DNA of 64,000 nucleotides from Uliginosibacterium sp036017065 (GCF_036017065.1 NZ_JAYXHR010000001.1:1612001-1676000), one strand, 5' to 3'; positions 8,517 to 19,235 are shown, counted from the first letter of the stretch. Translations and numbers: made by a program. The notes: generated from the sequence alone by a model not told the origin.

Positions 8517-9428
8517 ATGATCAACAACGCTCTGCAAAACATCGACCGCTACATCGCTTACTTTAGCGCCACGCCGCTGCCGGTGCTGCGGCGCACCGTG
8601 CGCGATCTGGCGGCCCTGCGCCAGGAGGAAGAAAGCGTCAGCGGCCGCCGCATCGCCAGCGTGGTCCTGCAGGACCCGCTGATGACGCTGCGCGTGCTGC
8701 TGCACCTGGAAGCCAACCGTGGCCGCAGCCAGAACCACGACATCACCACCATCGAGCGCGCCATCATGATGCTGGGGGTGACGCCTTTCTTCGAGGCATT
8801 CGCGGAGTTGCCGACCGTCGAGGAGCGCCTCGCCGCCCACCCCAAGGCGCTGATCGGCCTGCTGCGCGTGATCGCACGTGCCAAACAGTCGGCCCACTAC
8901 GCCCGGGACTGGGCGGTGATCCGTCACGACCTGGACGTCGACGAGGTCACCGTGGCAGCCCTGCTGCACGAGGCCGCCGAGATCCTGCTGTGGTGTTTCG
9001 CGCCCGCCATGATGATGAAGGTCACCCAGGTGCTGAACGCCACCCAGGGCCTGCGCAGCGCGGTGGCGCAACGTTCGGTGCTCGGGGCGCCGGTCAGCGA
9101 GATCCAGCTGGCGCTGGCCAAGGCCTGGCACCTGCCGGAGCTGCTGGTCAGCCTGATGGACGAGCGCCAGGCCGAGAATCCGCGGGTGCGCACGGTCTTC
9201 CTGGCCTGCAACCTGTCCCGCCACGTGGCCAATGGCTGGAACGACCCGGCCCTGCCCGACGATTTCTCCGAGATCAACCAGCTGCTGCGGCTGCCGCCGG
9301 AGAGCTTCATGCAGCGGTTGGGCGTGCCGCCGGAGTACTGGCCGCCCCTAGAGAAGCTGGAGGTCGCCATGACGCGCACCAGTTGGCGCGACACCAACCT
9401 CTTCTTCCGCGCCGAAGACGACAGCTAG
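8517..9428 (+). CDS. HDOD-domain protein
   Basis: A 303-residue protein with a non-catalytic HD-related (HDOD) output domain. Typical features are SGRRIASVVLQDPLMTLRVL, ERAIMMLGVTPFF and VDEVTVAALLHEAAEILL (roughly residues 40-160). HDOD proteins act in signalling networks and lack the phosphohydrolase metal site. The ATG at 8517 (MINNALQNIDRYI) fits the family N terminus. Earlier in-frame starts would overlap the divergent oxidoreductase leader. The gene lies divergently to acuI and upstream of the fatty-acid cyclopropane synthase, with about 150 bases between them. Confidence 0.82.
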   Translation: MINNALQNIDRYIAYFSATPLPVLRRTVRDLAALRQEEESVSGRRIASVVLQDPLMTLRVLLHLEANRGRSQNHDITTIERAIMMLGVTPFFEAFAELPTVEERLAAHPKALIGLLRVIARAKQSAHYARDWAVIRHDLDVDEVTVAALLHEAAEILLWCFAPAMMMKVTQVLNATQGLRSAVAQRSVLGAPVSEIQLALAKAWHLPELLVSLMDERQAENPRVRTVFLACNLSRHVANGWNDPALPDDFSEINQLLRLPPESFMQRLGVPPEYWPPLEKLEVAMTRTSWRDTNLFFRAEDDS

Positions 9429-9542
9429 GCGCTGTCGTTGATCCTTGATCGTCGATCGTCGGTGATCGACTGCCGTCCCCGTCGGCAGCCGATATAGCTA
9501 TCTTCAATAGCCTTCATACTTTCTGGCGGTTCGGGCGGCTGC

Positions 9543-9550
9543 CTACACTT
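9543..9550 (+). promoter_or_regulatory. candidate sigmaS-like -10 of cfa
   Basis: CTACACTT resembles the sigmaS -10 sequence CTATACTT, and E. coli cfa is known to have a sigmaS promoter. It lies 33 bases upstream of the chosen cfa start. This is visual similarity only. Confidence 0.3.
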
Positions 9551-9582
9551 CCCTGCATGTGGGATTGCCGGGCGCGCTCGCC

Positions 9583-10809
9583 ATGCTTCATCAACTTGTT
9601 GCACACCTGCCGGCGCCGATTGCCGAGCGCAGTATCGGCGCCCGGCTGGCCGACTGGACTGCTGAGCACGACATCCCGCTGACGCTGGAACTGTGGAACG
9701 GCAAGCAGTTCCACCTCGGTGCCAGCCCGCAGGTACTGATGCGCCTGCGCTCCCCCCGCGCCCTGCCCCACATCATGCGGCCGTCCCTGTCGTCGCTTGC
9801 CTCGGCCTACGTCGAAGGGCTGGTCGACGTGGAAGGCCCGGTGCAGGACGTGGTGCGACTGTCCGCCGACATGGCGTCGCGGGCTGGCGCGGCCGTACAG
9901 CCCAGGGTCGCCCGCCTGTCCCACTCCCGCAAGCTGGACGCAGATTCCATCCAGCACCACTACGACGTCTTCAACGAGTTCTACGGCCTGTGGCTGGACG
10001 CCGGCATGGTGTACTCCTGCGCCTACTTCCGTCGCGCCGACCAGACGCTGGAAGAGGCGCAGCTGCAGAAGATCGATCACATCCTGCGCAAGATCCGCCT
10101 GCAACCGGGACAAAGCCTGCTGGACATCGGCTGCGGCTGGGGTGCGCTGGTCCTGCGCGCGGCGCAGCACTTCGGCGCCCGCTGCGTGGGCGTCACCCTG
10201 TCGCACCGCCAGTTCGAGCTGGCCACGCAGCGCGTGCGCGACGCCGGCCTGCAGGACCGCGTCGAAATCCGCCTGCAGGATTACCGCGACGTCCCCGAGC
10301 GCTTCGACCGCGTCACCAGCGTGGGCATGTTCGAGCACGTCGGCCTGGCCAACCTGGGCGGCTCCTTCCACAAGGTGCACGACCTGCTGGAGGATGACGG
10401 CATCGCGATGAACCACGGCATCACCAGCAGCGACGCCGGCTCGGGCGGCACCCCGTTCGGCGGCGGCGACTTCATCGACCGCTACGTTTTTCCGAATGGC
10501 GAACTGCCGCACATCGGCCTGACCCTGCAGGAGATGTCGGCCGCCGGGCTGGAGGCGACCGACGTGGAGAACCTGCGCCTGCACTACGCCATGACCCTGC
10601 AGCACTGGAGCACCCGCTTCGAGGCGAATGCGGGTCGCCTGCGGGAGATCGCCGGAGAGAAGCGCTTCCGGGTGTGGCGCGCCTACCTGGCCGGCTGCGC
10701 GCACGCCTTCGACGCCAACTGGATTGCCTTGCACCAGATCGTTGCCACGCGGCCTGCCAGCCTCGGCCGTCAGAAGCTGCCCCTGACCCGCGACTACATG
10801 TATCGCTGA
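9583..10809 (+). CDS. cfa: cyclopropane-fatty-acyl-phospholipid synthase
   Basis: A 408-residue SAM-dependent methyltransferase of the CFA synthase family, which adds a methylene group to unsaturated phospholipid acyl chains. Visible are the N-terminal lipid-binding region, HHYDVFNEFYGLWLDAGMVYSCAYF (noted in parts), the SAM motif LLDIGCGWGALVLRAA, GVTLSHRQFELA, DYRDVPERFDRVTSVGMFEH and the C-terminal segment ending RDYMYR. Two starts are possible: GTG at 9559 and ATG at 9583. I prefer the ATG because it gives room for a short leader after the candidate -10, although neither has a strong ribosome binding site. It stands alone between an HDOD gene and a convergent glycosyltransferase. Confidence 0.9.
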   Translation: MLHQLVAHLPAPIAERSIGARLADWTAEHDIPLTLELWNGKQFHLGASPQVLMRLRSPRALPHIMRPSLSSLASAYVEGLVDVEGPVQDVVRLSADMASRAGAAVQPRVARLSHSRKLDADSIQHHYDVFNEFYGLWLDAGMVYSCAYFRRADQTLEEAQLQKIDHILRKIRLQPGQSLLDIGCGWGALVLRAAQHFGARCVGVTLSHRQFELATQRVRDAGLQDRVEIRLQDYRDVPERFDRVTSVGMFEHVGLANLGGSFHKVHDLLEDDGIAMNHGITSSDAGSGGTPFGGGDFIDRYVFPNGELPHIGLTLQEMSAAGLEATDVENLRLHYAMTLQHWSTRFEANAGRLREIAGEKRFRVWRAYLAGCAHAFDANWIALHQIVATRPASLGRQKLPLTRDYMYR

Positions 10810-10862
10810 TTCACCGCCAGCGGATTCCGCCGCGGGATGCGGCGGCGGAACCGCCCGGAAGC

Positions 10863-12755
10863 TCAAGGCTCGTCGCGTGCGACGGTCGCTCCCGCCTGTG
10901 TCTCCGTTGGCGTTCCGGTCGTCGTTTCCGTCTGCGCTTCCGTTCTCGCACCCGGCTTCGCCAGCGGCTGCGTCAGGAAGCGTGGCTCCAACCAGTTGGC
11001 ATGGTCGGCCGTCATGCTGTCGAGTTCGTGCGCCACCAGTTCGACACGTCCCTTGCCGCGCACGTCCACCTCCACGTTGAACAGGCGCCCCTCCTCGCCG
11101 CGGACCGGCGGGCTGCGCCACACATTGACGCCATCCACGCGCACCTCGAAGGCAATCTCACCCTGCGGCGCGCCGGCATCCACGCCGACCCGTGCCGTGA
11201 AGGTGCTGGCGGAACGCGGCACCGGAATGTCGATGGTGGACGGCGCGTGGGTGCCGAAGCCACTCGAAAAGACACGCTCCCCCACGACCAGCGGCCGGTT
11301 GCCGACGTTGGCGTTGATCCGCAAGTCCCCCCAGCTCTGGCGGTGATGACGCCCGGGCACCAGGGTCGCATCGATCCAGCCGCGCGATCCGGACAGCCGT
11401 TCGCGCTGTTCCACGGCCACGTCGGCGTGGAAGGCCAGCATGCCGACCCATGCGACGACGCAGGCGCCCAGCCACACGCCCAGATGCTGGTTGAACCAGC
11501 GCGTGCGCAGCAGGCCATCGGGATTGCTGCGCACCGCCATGCCGATGGCCAGCAGGAGCGTCATCACCGACAGCACGTAAGGCGTGTGCGGCCCGATGCC
11601 GGGTGCCATGACGAACAGCAGGTGACCGGTGATCACCACGGTGATCACGATCGCGTGCAGGACGAAGCGCGAGTAGGCCGCCGCGGCGATCAGCGCGATG
11701 ACCACCGCCGGGAACATGTAGCGCTCGTGCATCGCCGGCAAGAACAGGAAGAAGCCGACGGTGCTCAGCATGGCGTTGCGCCAGTGACGCTCCGGCCGGT
11801 TGTTGATGAAGCCATCGACGGTCAGCCACAGGCACCACAGGGCGAACAGCACGAGGCCACCGTACTGCGCGGTGAACAGCTTTTCGGCGCCCTGGGCGTC
11901 CCGCGCGATGTCGAACAGGAAGCGGCTGTGGTGCACATCGTTCAGCCCCAGCAGGTACCAAAGGTTGGTGGCGTTCAGCGTCGCCACCGGATACATCGAC
12001 GAAGCCTGCAGATAGGCCTGCTCCAGCATCAGGCTGAAACTGCCGGCGCGCAGGTAGGGCAGCAGCACCAGCAGCGCCACCCCTGCCGCGAGTAGCAGCC
12101 CGGCCCACAGCCGCTGGCTGCGGCGATGCGACCACACGAGCGGCAACAGCACCGGCGCGATGCAGATCGTCTGGAACTTGGTGAGCAGCGCCAGCGTGAG
12201 CATCGGCGCCACCAGCAGCAGGTAGTGGCCACGGATCAACCACAGCAGCGCCACGCCGATCCACAGCGAGAAGATGATGTCCACCTGCCCCCAGATCGGT
12301 CCGTCGATCAGGATGGCGGGGTTGAGCGCCGCCAACGCCATCAGGCCGTTCCACTCGCCATCGCTGATGTGCCGCTGCTTCATCAGCCGCGCCATGACCC
12401 CCATCAGGCCGAGATGACATAGCCATACCGGCGTATTGGCGAGGAAGCGCAGCAGGATGTCCGCCGCCGGCGCGATTTCCAGGAAGTCGTACAGGCGGCC
12501 GAGCAGCCACAGCCAGTGGATGTAGGCGGGTGGGTAGTTACCGCCGAAGTTGGCATAGCCGACCAGTTGCAGGTGGCGCGTCCAGTCCACCCAGTACTGG
12601 ATGTCGGAGCCATAGCCGTTGCCGCCGGCCAGGAAGAGATTGAGGATGGTTGCCGCGAACAGCCAGAACCCCAGCGGACGGCGTGCCGGCAACGTGCGAT
12701 CGGCGGCCCCCTGCCCCAGCCCGAGCGGGCTGGCCAGCTTCATGTTGTCGTACAT
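10863..12755 (-). CDS. GT-C-type membrane glycosyltransferase with C-terminal carbohydrate-binding-like domain
   Basis: A 630-residue polytopic protein. The first ~440 residues form 10 or more membrane segments with GT-C features: an acidic motif in the first periplasmic loop (GYGSDIQYWVDWTRHLQ), NYPPAYIHWLWLLG, IDGPIWGQVDIIFSLWIG and MHERYMFPA. After a last membrane segment (LGVWLGACVVAWVGMLAFHA) a soluble domain begins. Its GWIDATLVPGRHHRQSWGDL, FSSGFGTHAPSTIDIPV and FEVRVDGVNVWRSP stretches are the NPCBM/NEW2-like pattern, a putative carbohydrate-binding module. The C terminus is a Thr/Ala/Pro-rich tail. ATG 12755 follows GGAG. The polyprenyl-linked sugar donor and acceptor are unknown. 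Confidence 0.72.
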   Translation of the reverse strand: MYDNMKLASPLGLGQGAADRTLPARRPLGFWLFAATILNLFLAGGNGYGSDIQYWVDWTRHLQLVGYANFGGNYPPAYIHWLWLLGRLYDFLEIAPAADILLRFLANTPVWLCHLGLMGVMARLMKQRHISDGEWNGLMALAALNPAILIDGPIWGQVDIIFSLWIGVALLWLIRGHYLLLVAPMLTLALLTKFQTICIAPVLLPLVWSHRRSQRLWAGLLLAAGVALLVLLPYLRAGSFSLMLEQAYLQASSMYPVATLNATNLWYLLGLNDVHHSRFLFDIARDAQGAEKLFTAQYGGLVLFALWCLWLTVDGFINNRPERHWRNAMLSTVGFFLFLPAMHERYMFPAVVIALIAAAAYSRFVLHAIVITVVITGHLLFVMAPGIGPHTPYVLSVMTLLLAIGMAVRSNPDGLLRTRWFNQHLGVWLGACVVAWVGMLAFHADVAVEQRERLSGSRGWIDATLVPGRHHRQSWGDLRINANVGNRPLVVGERVFSSGFGTHAPSTIDIPVPRSASTFTARVGVDAGAPQGEIAFEVRVDGVNVWRSPPVRGEEGRLFNVEVDVRGKGRVELVAHELDSMTADHANWLEPRFLTQPLAKPGARTEAQTETTTGTPTETQAGATVARDEP

Positions 12756-13034
12756 CTTGTCTCCGTAGCACTGCTTTTTTTGTGTTGTGCTGCGCGGGCC
12801 CAAGGCCCGCCTGCCGCCGCGGATAGTGCAGCAGCTATGCCGGGTGCAAGTGCAGCAAGCACCGCTACCGGGCGCCGCACTGCATTGCCAGACAAAGTTG
12901 TTCGCTACGGGACAAATACACCGGTCGGACCAGGAATGCAGCGGCCGGCAGCGGGAGGCAGGAGAACGTTTTTCCGCCTGGCCGGTGACGAAGCCAGCCG
13001 GACGGCATGTGCACCGGGCGCGTCAGGCACAAGA
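12756..13034. other. intergenic region upstream of the glycosyltransferase gene
   Basis: About 280 bases with no convincing gene. It holds a small hairpin (GCGGGCC-caa-GGCCCGC, 12794-12810) and the sequence GCACTGCATTGCCAGACAAAG (noted from 12879). A similar CTGCATTGC...AGACAAAG stretch occurs at 35636-35656 upstream of the pectinase leader. Promoters cannot be placed with confidence. Confidence 0.4.
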
Positions 13035-13060
13035 AAAAGCCCCGCATCTGCGGGGCTTTT
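13035..13060 (-). terminator. intrinsic terminator of uup
   Basis: AAAAGCCCCGC-atct-GCGGGGCTTTT hairpin with flanking A/T runs, 32 bases past the uup stop. Confidence 0.85.
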
Positions 13061-13091
13061 CGTGGGGTGATGCAGGCGTATGCGGAGCGGG

Positions 13092-15002
<1,911 letters not shown>

Positions 15003-15445
15003 GGCAGGAAGACGGAGAAGAAGGAAGGAGTCGCGGGGGACGCAGCGGGCAAAGTGGCCGGGCGGAGACGTCGGTTGGTGACGCCGGCTCGTGACGCTGG
15101 CTCGTGACGAACGGGCCGCGCGATCAGGGGCTGGATTCTACCGCGCCGCCGCACCACGCTCCCGCGCATGCGCGGCGACATGGCCAAACCGAGACGCCAC
15201 CACGGCGGATGTTCATGCGTGCCGGTTTATTTCCTTCATGCCGGGCGCGCCCGCCAGGTCGCCGGCCATTGCGCGCAATGGCGCACTGGATGGTCGATTG
15301 CGGGCGAATGACACCCCGCGCCACGCCTCCGCCGCGCGATGCGGACGTCCCGGGGAATTTTGCGATGCAGCAAATGCGCGCCGCGCAGGGCCTCCGATGA
15401 TCTCCTCACCCCGCTCTTCCCTTACGAGAAAAAGGAGATCCTGCA
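15003..15445. other. intergenic region between uup and the cytochrome b561 gene
   Basis: About 440 bases separate these divergent genes. Reading frames here have Arg/Pro/Ala-rich composition and no ribosome binding site, so I do not call a gene. A short direct repeat (GACGCCGGCTCGT / GACGCTGGCTCGT, about 15078-15103) is present. AAGGAGAT at 15431-15438 serves the downstream GTG start. Confidence 0.5.
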
Positions 15446-15985
15446 GTGACTTTCGTCCGCCATCACCCGGCCATCCGCGTCGTCCACTGGCTGGTCGCCG
15501 GGATGATCATCGCGGCACTCGCGATGAGCACGCTCATCATGTCGCACATCCCGAACACCGACCCCGCCAAGGCCTCGGCGCTGTTGCGCCACATGAGCGT
15601 CGGCGCGCTGATCTTCATGTTCAGCCTTCTGCGCCTGTATATCCGTCGCAATGTCCGCCGCCCGCCCGCACTGTCCTCCGGCATGGCCTGGGCCGATCGC
15701 ATCGCGCGCGTCGCCCACCGGCTGCTGGACCTGCTGGTGTTCGTCATGATCGGCAGCGGTATCGGCATGGCGGTGGTGGCCGACCTGCCCGCCGTGCTGC
15801 AGGGTCACGGCAACCTGGCCGTGCTGGACCAGCTAGCGCTGCGCACGGTGCACGTGTGTGCGGCGTGGCTGCTCATCGGCGTGCTGGCGCTGCACGCCTG
15901 CGGTGCGCTGTATCACCAGTTCGTGCTGAAGGACGGCCTGCTGTCGCGCATGTGGTTCGCCTTCGACCGCGAGCCGCGCGACTGA
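15446..15985 (+). CDS. cytochrome b561 family protein
   Basis: A 179-residue four-helix membrane haem protein. The start is GTG, 7 bases after AAGGAGAT. It opens with RHHPAIRVVHWLVAGMII, typical of the bacterial cytochrome b561 N terminus. Candidate axial histidines lie in helices 1 (VVHWLV), 2 (LLRHMSVGALIF) and 4 (RTVHVCAAWLLIG), followed by LALHACGALYHQFVLKDGLLSRM, the family C-terminal signature (noted in parts). It probably passes electrons between the quinone pool and a periplasmic partner or oxygen; bacterial members include superoxide:quinone oxidoreductases. The partner is not indicated by context. It is convergent with the peroxiredoxin gene. Confidence 0.88.
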   Translation: MTFVRHHPAIRVVHWLVAGMIIAALAMSTLIMSHIPNTDPAKASALLRHMSVGALIFMFSLLRLYIRRNVRRPPALSSGMAWADRIARVAHRLLDLLVFVMIGSGIGMAVVADLPAVLQGHGNLAVLDQLALRTVHVCAAWLLIGVLALHACGALYHQFVLKDGLLSRMWFAFDREPRD

Positions 15986-16063
15986 GGCCACTCAGGCCTC
16001 TGAGGCGACTAAGTCGTCACGCCGCGCACCGCCCGGATGCGAAGGGCGGGTGCGCGGCGAGGC

Positions 16064-16666
16064 TCACTTCTTGGCCAGCGCGTCCAGGTCCTGCAGCACC
16101 TGCTGGGCGTGGGTGTCGGGGTCGACCGAGGTGTAGGCCTTGCGCAACATGCCCTGCGGGTCGATGAGGAAGGTCTGGCGCTTGGCGAACTTCACGACCT
16201 TCCAGTCCGACAATGCGCCGTAGCGCTGCGCCACCGTGCCTTCCACGTCGGCCAGCAGCGGGAAGGGCAATTGATACTTGGCGATGAAGGCCTGGTGCGA
16301 GGCGGTGTCGTCGACGCTCACCCCGATCACCTCCGCGCCACGCGACTGGATCATCGCGTGACCATCGCGGAAGTTGCAGGCCTCCGTCGTGCAGCCGGGC
16401 GTGTCGTTTTTCGGATAGAAGTACAGCACCAGCCACTTGCCACGGAAGTCGTTGAGGCTGCGCGTGGCGCCGTTCTGATCCTTCAGGCTGAACGCGGGCG
16501 CCGGTGCGTTGACGGGTGGCGTCGCCGCCGGTGCCGCCAGCGGCAGCAAGGCCACCAGGGCTGCACCCAGGCGTGACAACAGGCTGCGCGCCGGGCGCGT
16601 CTGCGCTGCCGTCGCGGGCGCGGCCTCCTCGTGCGACGCCGCCTTGCGCGATTCGTGTGACTGCAT
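16064..16666 (-). CDS. exported thioredoxin-fold peroxiredoxin (Bcp/AhpC-TSA type)
   Basis: A 200-residue protein whose N-terminal 48 residues include a hydrophobic segment ending in APAA, which suggests export or membrane anchoring. A peroxiredoxin domain follows: APAFSLKDQNGATRSLNDF, KWLVLYFYPKNDTPGCTTEA with the peroxidatic cysteine in the PGCTTEAC context, and VIGVSVDDTASHQAFIAKY. The PxxxTxxC-like site is intact and a second cysteine five residues later is typical of Bcp. It would reduce peroxides using thioredoxin-like donors. Its promoter region is shared with the divergent fagA-like gene. Confidence 0.87.
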   Translation of the reverse strand: MQSHESRKAASHEEAAPATAAQTRPARSLLSRLGAALVALLPLAAPAATPPVNAPAPAFSLKDQNGATRSLNDFRGKWLVLYFYPKNDTPGCTTEACNFRDGHAMIQSRGAEVIGVSVDDTASHQAFIAKYQLPFPLLADVEGTVAQRYGALSDWKVVKFAKRQTFLIDPQGMLRKAYTSVDPDTHAQQVLQDLDALAKK

Positions 16667-16867
16667 GACGCTCTCCTCGTTGTAGCTGTGGCTCCGGGGA
16701 CGCCCCGGCCTGCACTCGTTCCACGCCTGTCGTACCTGAGACCCGCCCGGTTACGGAACGATCCCGCCTCCCGCACGTAGCTGCCTCCCGCGTGCCACGG
16801 CTGCCCAGGCATTCCGGCCAGCATCAGAACAGTCCTGACGGGCCTTGCCAAGCGACCCGATACAATT

Positions 16868-16886
16868 GACAATAATTCTCATTTGC
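16868..16886 (+). promoter_or_regulatory. candidate Fur box upstream of fagA-fumC
   Basis: GACAATAATTCTCATTTGC matches the 19-bp Fur consensus GATAATGATAATCATTATC at 13 positions. It sits just downstream of TACAAT (16861-16866, a possible -10) and 16 bases before the next start codon, an ideal place for repression. Confidence 0.68.
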
Positions 16887-16901
16887 AAAACAGGGCCTGG
16901 T

Positions 16902-17288
16902 ATGCGCCACTACTTTTGCCGGCTGACTCCCGTGGAGAAATGGCGCTGGATCGGCATGCGCTTGCGCCTGGCGCTGTACGCCAACGAGCCGCGGCTGCTG
17001 GACGAATACCTCGCGATCGGCGAATGGCTGGAGTGCAACGGCTTCCATTCGCGCTGGCAGGTGGCACTGGAAGCCTGCCGCCTGCTCCTCGCCACGGCCG
17101 CCGACCCGGCCCTGCCGATGCACTGGCGGGCGCTGTGCCTGGACCGCATCCACGAACCGATGGATCAGTTGGCCAGCCTCGCCCCCGGCTGCGCCGATCA
17201 CGAACTGGCCGATCGCCAGCTGGCCGGACTACGCTGGAAGCTGGCGCACCTGGACATGAGCACCACCGACGACAGCCTGCGCGACTGA
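16902..17288 (+). CDS. fagA: FagA-like small protein, probably iron-regulated
   Basis: A 128-residue protein with no domain I can name. It is positioned between a Fur-like box and fumC, the order found in the Pseudomonas fagA-fumC(-sodA) iron-starvation operon, and stretches such as PALPMHWRALCLDRIHEPMD recall FagA. I chose ATG 16902 (MRHYFCRLTPVEKWRW), which follows AGGG and leaves the operator upstream; an earlier in-frame ATG at 16845 would read through the operator. Composition is helix-rich, with no signal peptide. Identity as FagA is inferred from position and resemblance recalled from memory. Confidence 0.6.
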   Translation: MRHYFCRLTPVEKWRWIGMRLRLALYANEPRLLDEYLAIGEWLECNGFHSRWQVALEACRLLLATAADPALPMHWRALCLDRIHEPMDQLASLAPGCADHELADRQLAGLRWKLAHLDMSTTDDSLRD

Positions 17289-17389
17289 CATCCGGGGGTG
17301 TATTCCACTCCCTGGATCGCCGCGCCAACACCTCCCACCGCCGCCTGCATGACGGGCGCCACTCCTCCGACAAACACTCCGAGAACCCC

Positions 17390-18775
17390 ATGAGCACACG
17401 TTCCGAACGCGACACCTTTGGCCCCATCGACGTCCCCGCCGAGCGCCTGTGGGGCGCGCAGACCCAACGCTCCCTGCAGAACTTCGACATCTCCGGCGAA
17501 CAGCAGCCGCGCGAGATCATCCGCGCGCTGGCGCAGGTCAAGCGTGCGTCCGCCAAGGTCAATCACGCGCTGGGCCTGCAGGAAGCGAAGAAGACGGACG
17601 CCATCATCGCCGCTGCCGACGAAGTGATCGCCGGCAAGCACGCCGGCGAGTTCCCGCTGGTGGTGTGGCAGACCGGTTCCGGTACGCAGAGCAACATGAA
17701 CGTCAACGAAGTGCTGGCCAACCGCGCCAGCGAGTTGCTGGGTGGGGAGCGTGGCGAGGGCCGCCTGGTGCACCCGAACGACGACGTCAATCGCAGCCAG
17801 TCCAGCAACGACGTATTCCCGACCGCGATGCACGTCGCGGCGGTCGAGGCGCTGACCCACAAGCTGCTGCCCGCCATCGCGAAGCTGCGTGCCACGCTGG
17901 AGCAGAAGTCGCGCGACTTCGACGACATCGTGAAGATCGGCCGCACCCACCTGCAGGACGCCACGCCGCTGACCCTGGGCCAGGAGATCTCCGGCTGGGT
18001 CGCGCAACTCGCGCAGGGCGAACGCCATGTGCGCGCCGCGCTGCCACACCTGTGCGAACTGGCGCTGGGTGGCACCGCCGTCGGCACCGGGCTGAACGCG
18101 CCCAAGGGCTATGCGGAACAGGTGGCCGCCGAACTGGCACAACTCACCGGCCTGCCCTTCGTCACCGCGCCCAACAAGTTCGAGGTGATGGCCGCCTGCG
18201 ACGCCTTCGTGCATGCGCACGGCGCGCTGAAGACACTGGCCGCCAGCATGATGAAGATCGCCAACGACGTGCGCTGGCTGGCCAGTGGCCCGCGTAGCGG
18301 TATCGGCGAGATCAGTATTCCGGAGAACGAGCCGGGCTCGTCCATCATGCCCGGCAAGGTGAACCCGACGCAGAGCGAGGCCGTCACCATGCTCGCCGCC
18401 CAGGTCTTCGGCAATGACGTGGCGATCAACTTCGGCGGCGCTTCCGGCAACTTCGAGCTGAACGTGTTCCGCCCGATGGTGGCGCACAACTTCCTGCAGA
18501 GTGTGCGCCTGCTGGCCGACGGCATGGTGAGCTTCAACGACCACTGCGCGGTGGGCATCGAACCGAACCGCGCGCGCATCGAGGAACTGGTGGCCCGTTC
18601 GCTGATGCTGGTGACCGCGCTCAACACCCACATCGGCTACGACAAGGCCGCCTACATCGCCAAGAAGGCGCACAAGGAAGGCAGCAGCCTGCGCGAGGCC
18701 GCCGTCGCGTCCGGCCATGTCAGTGGCGAGGACTTCGACCGCTGGGTGATACCCGGCAACATGGTCGGCCGCTGA
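17390..18775 (+). CDS. fumC: class II fumarate hydratase
   Basis: A 461-residue iron-independent fumarase interconverting fumarate and malate in the TCA cycle. It has the full family signatures: TERDTFGPIDVP-type N terminus (here RSERDTFGPIDVPAERLWGA), QTGSGTQSNMNVNEVLANRA, HPNDDVNRSQSSND, GRTHLQDATPLTLGQEISGW and the catalytic loop GSSIMPGKVNPTQSE. Length and motifs are normal. The start at 17390 is supported by the family N terminus. It lies 101 bases after the fagA-like gene and is probably co-transcribed from the Fur-controlled promoter, so that an iron-free fumarase is made when iron is scarce. No sodA follows. Confidence 0.96.
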   Translation: MSTRSERDTFGPIDVPAERLWGAQTQRSLQNFDISGEQQPREIIRALAQVKRASAKVNHALGLQEAKKTDAIIAAADEVIAGKHAGEFPLVVWQTGSGTQSNMNVNEVLANRASELLGGERGEGRLVHPNDDVNRSQSSNDVFPTAMHVAAVEALTHKLLPAIAKLRATLEQKSRDFDDIVKIGRTHLQDATPLTLGQEISGWVAQLAQGERHVRAALPHLCELALGGTAVGTGLNAPKGYAEQVAAELAQLTGLPFVTAPNKFEVMAACDAFVHAHGALKTLAASMMKIANDVRWLASGPRSGIGEISIPENEPGSSIMPGKVNPTQSEAVTMLAAQVFGNDVAINFGGASGNFELNVFRPMVAHNFLQSVRLLADGMVSFNDHCAVGIEPNRARIEELVARSLMLVTALNTHIGYDKAAYIAKKAHKEGSSLREAAVASGHVSGEDFDRWVIPGNMVGR

Positions 18776-18814
18776 AACCGCGCAGCGCCGCAGGGCGCTG
18801 ATGCAGCAGATCGT

Positions 18815-18846
18815 CAGGCCGTCATGCGCTCGCGCATGACGGCCTG
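18815..18846 (+). terminator. intrinsic terminator of fumC
   Basis: CAGGCCGTCATGCG-ctcg-CGCATGACGGCCTG is a perfect 14-bp stem followed by ATTGCTTTT. Confidence 0.85.
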
Positions 18847-18996
18847 ATTGCTTTTACGCCCCACCGCCTCATCCGTCGTGACGCAGCACGGCGTCTCCCA
18901 GTCGCCCCTCCCCCGCCCCCGCCCGCAGCCCTCGCTTTTTCTCGCACGCCTTCGCGCCCCGCCTTGGCGGCCTGACTGAACCGTCGCCCACAAGTT

Positions 18997-19167
18997 ACAC
19001 GATTACTTTTTATCGCAACGATACAAGCAGTTACCCGGAAAACAGGGTGGCGACCAGGAAACAAGGCACTCAGCGTTTTCATGGATAACCCCAGATTGAC
19101 AGGCCCGGGGCATGAGCCGACCATGAAAAGGTAATCGTTTTCCTTTGTCGCAAACTAAAACGATTAC
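18997..19167 (+). promoter_or_regulatory. CGATTAC operator-like motifs upstream of the beta-helix enzyme
   Basis: Two arms of a perfect 11-bp inverted repeat, GTAATCGTTTT (19131-19141) and AAAACGATTAC (19157-19167), are centred 26 bp apart. A third half-site, ACACGATTAC, is at 18997-19006. Each half has a central CG flanked by A/T-rich arms, like LacI-family operators. The set lies 70-240 bases upstream of a secreted polysaccharide-degrading enzyme. The regulator is not in the window. The rest of 18776-19235 shows no gene. Confidence 0.5.
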
Positions 19168-19235
19168 GGAGGAAGACAAAGACGGCGCGGGCCATGACCT
19201 ACGCCGACAAGACACGAAAACCAAAGGAGTCTCCA

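Noticed and set aside
15104..15400. 98-residue frame between uup and cytochrome b561
   Set aside because: No ribosome binding site, Arg/Pro-rich composition, no recognisable motif.
19096..19124. TTGACA promoter before the beta-helix enzyme
   Set aside because: The hexamer 17 bases downstream is GACCAT, a poor -10, and the operator-like repeats lie further downstream.
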